A DNA stretch of 64,000 bases from a bacterium (GTDB lineage: Bacteria > UBP6 > UBA1177), in contig JAFQZM010000037.1 in assembly GCA_017405875.1 (NCBI GenBank), positions 1-64,000 of the forward strand, read 5' to 3'. The translations under genes were made by a program, and so were the position numbers. This document shows, piece after piece, positions 57,457 through 64,000 of the stretch. A model generated the notes under the pieces. The model ran no database searches, was not told the origin of the DNA, and saw only the letters and a list, made by a program, of their open reading frames with translations. The first letter of the stretch is position 1. The number at the start of each line of letters is the position of its first letter.

Positions 57457-59268
57457 ATGTCGATAAATATAAGAAAAGGTCTAGATGCGGAGTTGTTGAA
57501 AAAATTCGATATAGACAACGATTTCAGCAACTTCAAAAGGTCGATCCACATTTCGATTGCGCTGACGGTTATAAATTTTCCTCTGCTCATCATGGATATT
57601 TACAGGTATTTGTATTCGAGGGAGCTTTTTTCGCAATACGGATACACTGAAATAACCGTAATTCATTTTATTTCATGTATTGTCTTTCCTGCGATATTCA
57701 TTGCGGGCAGAGTCATAACCGGAAACGGCACGCTGCCTCCGGAAAGTCCGTTTTACAAATATTTCTGGCGTGTTTTCTTCTCATCGGCTTATCTTTATGC
57801 TCTTACGACTTCAGCCCCATGCCTTGATCTTTATCAGAATCTGACGACGCTCTTTGTCGCAGTTCTTGTTCTCGCATCGTCGTTCAAGATAAGGATGAGA
57901 GAGTATCTTGCACATTCTCTGCTTTTGTGTTGTCTGGATCTTTTTTCAATCTGGATTTTTGTTCCTGGTGTCGCGAAAATTTACCCCGGAATAATTTCCG
58001 ACGTCACGAGTACTATCGTGGTTGCCATATTCATAAATTACATTGCATACAGCGAAAGTCTGAAATCTTTTCTAAACAAAATCAACTTTGAAAAGGAGCA
58101 GGCTGAAAAAATCGTCGAGAGAGAGGCGAACAAAGCTAAATCGGAGTTCTTGGCCAACATGAGCCACGAAATCAGAACTCCGATAAACGGAATACACGGA
58201 ATGCTTGCAATGCTTCAGGAAGAGCCACTGACCGAAAATCAGAAAGACTACATAAAATACGCACAGTCAAGTTGCGAAGTGCTTATCAACATAGTGAACG
58301 ACCTTTTCGACATGGTTCTTATCAAGTCGGGTAAAATCGTTCTTGACAACAAGCCCTATTCTCTGGCGGAACTGGTGAATGCATCGGTTTCGACTGTAAA
58401 TCATCAGAAAATAAAGGATATAGAATTCAGGATAAGTATCGACAACTCTCTTCCGAAGTTCGTGCTCGGCGATAAAAACAGGGTGGCGCAGATTCTCAAC
58501 AATCTGCTTTCGAATGCGTGGAAATTCACGTCTGCGGGAAGTATTTCGGTCGACTGCCGCAGAATAATAGAGGATAACGGCGAATTTATCCGTTTTGAAG
58601 TCAAAGACACCGGTATCGGCATACCTCAGGACAAAATCAATTTCGTTTTTGACAACTTTTTTCAGATCGATTCCACTCTGAAAAAGAAATACCGCGGTGC
58701 CGGACTAGGACTTGCCATCTGCAGGAATCTGGTTGACATGATGGGAGGAAAAATATCCGTAAGATCGAACAGTCCGGAACCCGGAACGACTTTTGCCTTC
58801 CTGCTTCCGCTGGTTCTTCCCGATGAAAGCTGGGAGAAAGTCGAAACGCAGTATGTGGCTATGCCGAAAGATTTTCTCGCCGGAAAAAGCGTGCTTTGTG
58901 CCGAAGACAACGAGACGAACCTGAAATTCATAACGAATATTCTGAGCAGGCGCGGTGCGAATATCCGTACTGCTTCTGACGGAAAGATTGCACTCGGCAT
59001 AATGGAAAAAAACGATTTCGACATTGTTCTGCTCGACATCAGGATGCCTGTCATGGACGGTATAGAAACTATCAAAACCATCAGAGAACTTGAAAAGAAC
59101 GGCGGAGGTTATACTCCTGTAATTGCTGTTACGACATACACGATGAAGAAAAACAGGGATATGATAATGAGTAACGGTTTCGACGGATATTTGTCAAAGC
59201 CGTTTTCCGAAGCCGATCTGATGCTTGAAATTTATAACAACATCAACAAAAAACGGAGTTCAGAATGA
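57457..59268 (+). CDS. Hybrid sensor histidine kinase
   Basis: A 603-residue membrane kinase. About six transmembrane helices (residues 30-205), a short coiled coil, then the His box FLANMSHEIRTPINGI, N box LNNLLSNAWKFT, G boxes DTGIGIPQDK and GAGLGLAICRNLVDMMGG. The receiver domain follows (VLCAEDNETN; phosphorylated Asp in VLLDIRMPVMDG; Lys in LSKPFSE). No output domain, so a phosphotransfer partner is needed. ATG 57457 is preferred over GTG 57451. Overlaps the next start by four bases. The signal is unknown. Confidence 0.93.
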   Translation: MSINIRKGLDAELLKKFDIDNDFSNFKRSIHISIALTVINFPLLIMDIYRYLYSRELFSQYGYTEITVIHFISCIVFPAIFIAGRVITGNGTLPPESPFYKYFWRVFFSSAYLYALTTSAPCLDLYQNLTTLFVAVLVLASSFKIRMREYLAHSLLLCCLDLFSIWIFVPGVAKIYPGIISDVTSTIVVAIFINYIAYSESLKSFLNKINFEKEQAEKIVEREANKAKSEFLANMSHEIRTPINGIHGMLAMLQEEPLTENQKDYIKYAQSSCEVLINIVNDLFDMVLIKSGKIVLDNKPYSLAELVNASVSTVNHQKIKDIEFRISIDNSLPKFVLGDKNRVAQILNNLLSNAWKFTSAGSISVDCRRIIEDNGEFIRFEVKDTGIGIPQDKINFVFDNFFQIDSTLKKKYRGAGLGLAICRNLVDMMGGKISVRSNSPEPGTTFAFLLPLVLPDESWEKVETQYVAMPKDFLAGKSVLCAEDNETNLKFITNILSRRGANIRTASDGKIALGIMEKNDFDIVLLDIRMPVMDGIETIKTIRELEKNGGGYTPVIAVTTYTMKKNRDMIMSNGFDGYLSKPFSEADLMLEIYNNINKKRSSE

Positions 59269-60335
59269 AAAAAACAGCTCTCCTTTTTATCTTTTTGGCC
59301 TTTATTTTCGCAGCATGCGGAAGCGATGACGAGGAAGAAACCAATGTAAACGACAATGAGAATGAAAACACGGAAAATCCGGATGATTCTCTTCCTGATG
59401 TGATAATTGACAACGGGCAGGAAACACCGGATGAAGACGCCGAAGAGACGCCGGAATCCGTCTGTTATGCCGGAGGCGCACTACTTTATGAAGGCGATTC
59501 ACAATTCAAACTGTGCTCCGGCGACAGCGGAAAATTCCAGAAACAGCTCTGCAAAAACGGAAAGTGGGTCGATGAGGGAGAGTGCGTTTCGGGAAGTGTC
59601 ACAATTGCTGCCGGTTCTTTCAAAATGGGCTGTGACAAAGATGTCGAGGGAAACTGCCCGGAAGACGCCGAACCTGTGCATGAAGTAGCGCTTTCAAGCT
59701 ATGCTATGGACAAATTCGAAGTTCCGGTCGAACTTTTCGAGCTCTGCATTGCCGAAAATGTCTGCACGAATGATGATCCTGAAAAACCGCACTACCGCAC
59801 ATCGTCCGATTCATACCAGTGCAATATCGGAAATCCCGAAAGAAAAAATCATCCTGCAAACTGTGTAACGTGGTACGGCGCAAAGGCTTACTGCGAATGG
59901 CTCGGAAAGCGCCTCCCGACAGAAGCAGAGTGGGAAAATGCCGCGAAGTCGGGCAAAGTTCAGATCTATCCGTGGGGAAACACGCCCGCTGCAAGCTGCG
60001 ACAACACCGTAATGAAAGGAAGCGCCAACGGATGCGGCTCAAATACGACATCTCCGATCGGCTCGAAAGCCGCAGGCGTTTCGGAACAGGGGATTTTCGA
60101 CCTTTCGGGAAACGTCTCGGAATATACAGGCGACTGGTATGAAAAGAAGTTCTATTCAACTGAAGAAGCGTCAAAAGCCGATCCTCTTGGTCCGGATGAA
60201 CCCGAAAAAGACAAGTTTAAAGTCTTTCGCGGCGGCTCTTATATTTACGGCGAAAATCATACACGTTCGTCGTTCCGGGGTTCGGCAAAACTTGATGCCA
60301 TGGATACGGACTTCGGTTTCAGATGCGTAAAATAA
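59265..60335 (+). CDS. Formylglycine-generating-enzyme (SUMF1)-like lipoprotein
   Basis: A 356-residue lipoprotein (lipobox FAACG), an acidic Asn/Glu/Asp linker to about 65, a small Cys pair region, then an FGE/sulfatase-modifying-factor domain: TIAAGSFKMGCDKD, PVHEVALSSYAMDKFEV, PANCVTWYGAKAYCEWLGKR, LPTEAEWENAAKSG, FDLSGNVSEYTGDWY and FRGGSYIYGENHTRSSFRG. Most such lipoproteins are not true FGEs. ATGA overlap with the kinase gene suggests that it works at the cell surface with that sensor. Confidence 0.88.
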   Translation: MKKTALLFIFLAFIFAACGSDDEEETNVNDNENENTENPDDSLPDVIIDNGQETPDEDAEETPESVCYAGGALLYEGDSQFKLCSGDSGKFQKQLCKNGKWVDEGECVSGSVTIAAGSFKMGCDKDVEGNCPEDAEPVHEVALSSYAMDKFEVPVELFELCIAENVCTNDDPEKPHYRTSSDSYQCNIGNPERKNHPANCVTWYGAKAYCEWLGKRLPTEAEWENAAKSGKVQIYPWGNTPAASCDNTVMKGSANGCGSNTTSPIGSKAAGVSEQGIFDLSGNVSEYTGDWYEKKFYSTEEASKADPLGPDEPEKDKFKVFRGGSYIYGENHTRSSFRGSAKLDAMDTDFGFRCVK

Positions 60336-60347
60336 ACGGAGCGAAAA

Positions 60348-61949
60348 ATGCAGAGTGAAAAATTCCCGCTTGTTTTCGCAGGTCACGTCGACCACGGAAA
60401 AAGCACGATAATAGGCAGGCTTCTGAGCGAAACGGGAAGCCTTCCCGAAGGAAAGCTCGAAGCGATAAAAAATTACTGCAAAATCAATTCGCGCCCGTTT
60501 GAATACGCCTTTCTCATCGATGCGCTCAAAGACGAGCAGTCGCAGGGGATAACGATCGACACCGCGCGTGTTTTTTTCAGCACGAAAAAGCGCGATTTCG
60601 TAATAATCGATGCTCCCGGACACATCGAATTTTTGAAAAACATGGTGACCGGAGCAAGCAGGGCTGAAGCAGCTTTTTTAGTCATTGCGGCAGATGAGGG
60701 AGTCCGCGAAAATTCAAGGCGCCACGGCTACATGCTTTCGATTCTGGGAATCAGACAGATCGTCGTTTTAGTCAACAAAATGGATCTCGTCGGTTATTCC
60801 GAAGAGGTTTTCAACAAAATCAGGGACGAATACACCGCATTCCTTGATGAAATCGGAATAAAACCGCTCGGATTTGTTCCGGTAAGCGGCATAAACGGAG
60901 TCAACATAAGCTTGAAAAGCCCCGAAACACCATGGTATGACGGCAAAACGCTGTATGAATTTCTCGATGTTTTCAAAGCGAAGGAGCACAGCGCGAAACA
61001 GTCTTTCAGAATGTTTCTTCAGGACATCTACCGATTCACTGAAAGCGGCGACAACCGCAGGATCTATGCGGGAACGGTGAACAGCGGAACATTGAAAAAA
61101 GGGGATGAAGTCGTTTTTTACCCGTCAGGCAAAAAAAGCAGGATTGCAAAGATAGAAACATTTCCTGAAAGTGATAAAACCTCAGTCGAAGCAGGGTCTG
61201 CGGCTGGTTTCACGCTGGAAGAACAGATTTATGCCGTCCGCGGAGAACTTGTCGCAAAGGCAACTGAGCCTGCACCGCTCTGCGCATCACGCTTCAGCGC
61301 CGCTGTATTCTGGCTCGGCAGCGAGCCTTTGAGCAAAAACCGCACATACTTCATCAAAGTCGGAACCGCGCGGACGACTTTGAGGCTTGTCGAAGTGACG
61401 AAACTTATCGACACATCGTCTCTTGAAAGCAAGAGAGGATCTGAAGTAGGGAAGTTCGAGGCTGCCGAGTGCATTTTCGAAGCGGGCAAACCTATCGCAT
61501 TCGATCTAATCGGCGACAACCAGGAAACGGGAAGATTCGTTATTGTCGGAGACTATGAGATCAGAGGCGGAGGAATAATACTCAAACCCTTATCCGATGC
61601 ACCTTCCGCGGCAAAAATCGACGAGTCGGTGCGTGAGCGCAGATTTGGTCATAAAGCTGCGGTTATCGCTGTTGACAGTGAAAATTTTGCAGTAGAACTT
61701 GAAAAAAATCTCTTTGCACTCGGAGCTTTCGTCTGTTATTTCCCCGATCTTGACATATCGCGAAACCTGCATGAATTGGAGCTTCTTATGAAGTCGGGAA
61801 TGCTTGTCATCGTTAAATCTAAGGGTAATGATCATGAAAACGTCAAAAACGGAGAAAACCTAGAATTCATGCGCCTTTCAGAGGATAAAAACGGCTCAGT
61901 CGAAGCCGCTGTCAACGAACTCAGAGCTTCTGGAATTTTAGGGTTATAA
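60348..61949 (+). CDS. CysN-like GTPase with a degenerate APS-kinase-like tail
   Basis: A 533-residue GTPase. G1 [12 protein letters not shown]2 near [13 protein letters not shown]3 [13 protein letters not shown]4 VNKMDLV, then EF-Tu-like barrels: the order and motifs of the sulfate adenylyltransferase large subunit (CysN). Residues about 420-490 recall the APS kinase part of CysNC ([23 protein letters not shown]), but the P-loop that should lie between is absent. No cysD or other sulfur gene is near. A new function for an orphan CysN-type GTPase is possible; it lies between two lipoprotein genes. Confidence 0.75.
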   Translation: MQSEKFPLVFAGHVDHGKSTIIGRLLSETGSLPEGKLEAIKNYCKINSRPFEYAFLIDALKDEQSQGITIDTARVFFSTKKRDFVIIDAPGHIEFLKNMVTGASRAEAAFLVIAADEGVRENSRRHGYMLSILGIRQIVVLVNKMDLVGYSEEVFNKIRDEYTAFLDEIGIKPLGFVPVSGINGVNISLKSPETPWYDGKTLYEFLDVFKAKEHSAKQSFRMFLQDIYRFTESGDNRRIYAGTVNSGTLKKGDEVVFYPSGKKSRIAKIETFPESDKTSVEAGSAAGFTLEEQIYAVRGELVAKATEPAPLCASRFSAAVFWLGSEPLSKNRTYFIKVGTARTTLRLVEVTKLIDTSSLESKRGSEVGKFEAAECIFEAGKPIAFDLIGDNQETGRFVIVGDYEIRGGGIILKPLSDAPSAAKIDESVRERRFGHKAAVIAVDSENFAVELEKNLFALGAFVCYFPDLDISRNLHELELLMKSGMLVIVKSKGNDHENVKNGENLEFMRLSEDKNGSVEAAVNELRASGILGL

Positions 61950-61969
61950 TCCATTTTATGGAGGTCGGT

Positions 61970-63610
61970 ATGAAAAAAATTGTTTTTGCACTTTTTTGCA
62001 TCTCCTTTCTTATGTTTGGCTGTGGAGACGGCAACAAGAAAAATAACGCTGACGAACCCGGAGAACAGGATCTCGACATTGTTGATGAAGATGAGTCTGT
62101 GAGTGAACCTGACGATGAGCAGGAACTGTCTGGTGATGACGATGCCGAAGTGTCTGATCATGATTCTACAGAGCCTGAGCCGGAACCCGAACCTGAAACT
62201 AAAAAAACATGTTCGGAAATCTTCACATGCTATATAGCCTGCAGATCAGAGGAGTGTCTTAAATCGTGCCTTAAAAAAGGCAGAGAAGGCGAGGCAGAGA
62301 AGTTTTCAGAAATGTACGACTGCTGGCTTAAAAAGTGCGGGAACACGGTCCTTGACGACGAATTCGTTTCCTGTGCCGAAGAAAACTGCAAAGAAAAAAC
62401 TGAAAGTTGCGAAGTTTCGCTCAAACCTGAGGATGCTGTGAAGCGTTTCCCAAAGCCTTACGGAAAAGTTACGGTGAGTCTGGCGAGCGGTTATATTATA
62501 ACAGTAAGTGATACCGAAGTGCCAAAAGAAGCTCTTAAGGTGACTGATTTCGCTCGGGGATATATCGGAAGTGTTGCGACAGAACCTGATTACTATTCGA
62601 CAGATTCATTTTACGCTACTGATTTGGCGGAGTTTGAGAACGGTAAATTTTTAAGAACAGTGCAATATCATTCTGATGAAGATTACAATTTTTTCATAAG
62701 CGCGATGCTGCTTCTTCCCGAAAATGTTGAAAAAGGCAAAGTCAAGATAGGTCTGGACGATGACTCTGTCGGAAGGCTTATTTTCGGCGTATTCAATGGC
62801 GAAACAGGCGAGATTGTCTGTGCTGACGGCTTCGGCGAGGGCGAGCTGGATATCAAGGCAGTCAAAGCACTTCCCGGAACCGAAGGAAAACTTGCTGTCA
62901 GCGGAGAGCTTGACATTTTTACTCCTTACAACGAACCTGAAAAATTTGATGAACTCATGTCTAAACTCGACAAGCCTCTCTGTGCCCCGAAATATCCCAA
63001 ATTCGCAGGAAGGCTGATGTATGAATCGACATTCGCATCTGAGGATTGGGAACTTGACGAGACCACTACCATTATCGATGCCGAGAAATACTTCGCATTT
63101 GAGGGTTCTGGAACTCCGGGCGAAGGTGATATCTATGTCGATCTGAAAGAGCTTGTCGGGCTTGGTTACGGTATCGGTCCGAGTTCAAGCGGTGAGGGTT
63201 CAAGTTTGTCGTATTTCTTTAAAGGAACGGCTGAGACGCCTGCTCATCCTGAAGGCGAGCCTGCGATAGTTCTTTCGGTAACCGGAGATGAAGTCCTTGT
63301 CGGGGCTAATATTCTGCTTTCCGATATCCAGAAAGCATATATAAAACCTCTGAAATATGCGCCGGAAGTTATAGTTTACAAGATAATCTCCTGTTCATAC
63401 GACTCATGCGATGTCTGCATCCTTGCCGGAAACAAGGTCGAAAACGGTGTTAGGGTGGGAGAATTCCAGTCATCATACTATTCAAAACACGATTTCGATT
63501 CCACTGATACCATAGCAAACCTGAGCATTGCAATGTCGGCTGAACTTGTTGACGGAGAAGAACTTCTTGAACTTTATCCCGAAGAACAGCTCTGCATAAG
63601 CATGGAGTGA
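61970..63610 (+). CDS. Large lipoprotein of unknown function with acidic linker and Cys-rich module
   Basis: A 546-residue lipoprotein (lipobox LMFGC). Residues about 20-75 are Asp/Glu/Pro rich, then a helical Cys-rich module (CSEIFTCYIACRSEECLKSC and a matching half with CWLKKCG and CAEENCKEKTESC), then about 400 residues of mixed strands without known motifs. ATG 61970 follows GGAGG. The layout (signal, acidic tether, folded domain) is the same as in other lipoproteins of the window. Confidence 0.78.
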   Translation: MKKIVFALFCISFLMFGCGDGNKKNNADEPGEQDLDIVDEDESVSEPDDEQELSGDDDAEVSDHDSTEPEPEPEPETKKTCSEIFTCYIACRSEECLKSCLKKGREGEAEKFSEMYDCWLKKCGNTVLDDEFVSCAEENCKEKTESCEVSLKPEDAVKRFPKPYGKVTVSLASGYIITVSDTEVPKEALKVTDFARGYIGSVATEPDYYSTDSFYATDLAEFENGKFLRTVQYHSDEDYNFFISAMLLLPENVEKGKVKIGLDDDSVGRLIFGVFNGETGEIVCADGFGEGELDIKAVKALPGTEGKLAVSGELDIFTPYNEPEKFDELMSKLDKPLCAPKYPKFAGRLMYESTFASEDWELDETTTIIDAEKYFAFEGSGTPGEGDIYVDLKELVGLGYGIGPSSSGEGSSLSYFFKGTAETPAHPEGEPAIVLSVTGDEVLVGANILLSDIQKAYIKPLKYAPEVIVYKIISCSYDSCDVCILAGNKVENGVRVGEFQSSYYSKHDFDSTDTIANLSIAMSAELVDGEELLELYPEEQLCISME

Positions 63611-63630
63611 TTCTTATTTCGGAGGAAACA

Positions 63631-64000
63631 ATGGCGAATCCAAAAAATATATCCATTTTTGAAGACACAGTGAACCTTGTGGAGAACACAAAACGCCTGC
63701 GTGAAGCAGTCGCCGCAAGCCTGAGATCGCAAAAATTCATCGCCGAGAACGATTCCGTGCCGGACGGAAGTCACATCGAACGCTTTGAAACGTCTGCACA
63801 GATCGTTGTGAGCAAAAAACGCACCTTCGAGGCAGTTTCCGCCTACACGGGAAAAGGTGACAGGCTGTGCGTGCTAAATTTCGCATCCGCAACGAATCCC
63901 GGCGGCGGAGTGGTGAACGGCTCAAGTGCGCAGGAAGAGTCTTTGTGCCGTGTTTCCACGCTTTATTTTACGCTCGATACTGACGAAAACCGGGAGCGCT
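63631..64000 (+). CDS. Microbial-type PARG / TIGR02452 macrodomain protein, 3' end outside window
   Basis: First 123 residues of a poly(ADP-ribose) glycohydrolase-like protein. The family signature is VLNFASATNPGGGVVNGSSA then QEESLCRVSTLYF; the tandem Glu (QEE) are the catalytic residues of PARG macrodomains. Such enzymes remove ADP-ribose from proteins. GGAGG precedes ATG 63631. The frame is open at the window end. Confidence 0.85.
   Translation, partial: MANPKNISIFEDTVNLVENTKRLREAVAASLRSQKFIAENDSVPDGSHIERFETSAQIVVSKKRTFEAVSAYTGKGDRLCVLNFASATNPGGGVVNGSSAQEESLCRVSTLYFTLDTDENRER

Noticed and set aside
1-64000. CRISPR array, rRNA or tRNA genes
   Set aside because: No regularly spaced direct repeats and no cloverleaf or T-loop signature was found by reading both strands; short or unusual tRNAs could be missed by eye.

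Overview
The window comes from a Gram-negative, probably anaerobic bacterium. Two-subunit glycyl-tRNA synthetase, many Sec-exported lipoproteins with Asp/Glu-rich linkers, a MopE-like Cys-rich secreted protease and hybrid cluster protein all fit that picture. The acidic lipoproteins and MopE-like repeats recall Myxococcota/deltaproteobacterial lineages, but this placement is a weak inference. No rRNA, tRNA or CRISPR array was recognised. Housekeeping promoters, where visible, look like TTGAC-N16-TATAAT.

Layout. (1) 1-5.3 kb: AT-rich defence island with an SF1 helicase carrying a nuclease-like insertion and a duplicated N-terminal module (cut by the window start), followed by a PARIS-like pair (AriA ATPase, AriB DUF4435). 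Small gene remnants and a tiny lipoprotein lie at its right edge. (2) 6-28 kb: a redox/nickel-cofactor region. A 13-bp palindrome, TGACACGGTGTCA, recurs at least 14 times here, always between genes. In five places it overlaps a TTGAC(A/G)-N16-TA promoter. The genes behind it are an Fe-alcohol dehydrogenase, two aldo-keto reductases, two exported flavodoxins, a carboxymuconolactone-decarboxylase/cupin pair, cyclophilin-like and hydrolase lipoproteins, larE-larB, larC, and an operon of two small membrane proteins, a DUF362 lipoprotein and a TetR regulator. That TetR protein is the natural candidate to bind the palindrome. Inside the region sit dinB, a Crp/Fnr regulator divergent from hcp, a frameshifted Hcp-partner ferredoxin and a zeta-toxin pair. 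(3) 28-43 kb: two CotH-like lipoproteins, a subtilisin-like protease, a glutathione-peroxidase lipoprotein, an ArsR/HMA/P-type-ATPase metal efflux operon, and a housekeeping run (purE, YrdC-type protein, TrmN6-like methyltransferase, holA). (4) 43.5-53.3 kb: glyQ-glyS and lysS, separated by an AT-rich four-gene block: MscS channel, Rossmann/RyR-like protein, RyR-domain protein and a TIR-NACHT protein ending in a KsgA/Dim1-like methyltransferase domain. This block is the best candidate for an undescribed defence system. (5) 53.3-64 kb: EF-G-like GTPase, dus with a Fis-type regulator, a hybrid histidine kinase, a formylglycine-generating-enzyme-like lipoprotein, an orphan CysN-like GTPase with a decayed APS-kinase tail, a large lipoprotein, and a PARG-like macrodomain protein cut by the window end.

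How it may work together. The palindrome regulon joins cytoplasmic and exported redox enzymes to nickel-pincer-nucleotide cofactor synthesis although no LarA is in view. The co-operonic DUF362 protein keeps a His-x9-Lys motif that lines up with LarA. In the 46.5-51.2 kb block, TIR-made nucleotide signals could be read by RyR domains and relayed to the MscS pore; this is inference only. All function calls are from reading motifs by eye, with no database search.
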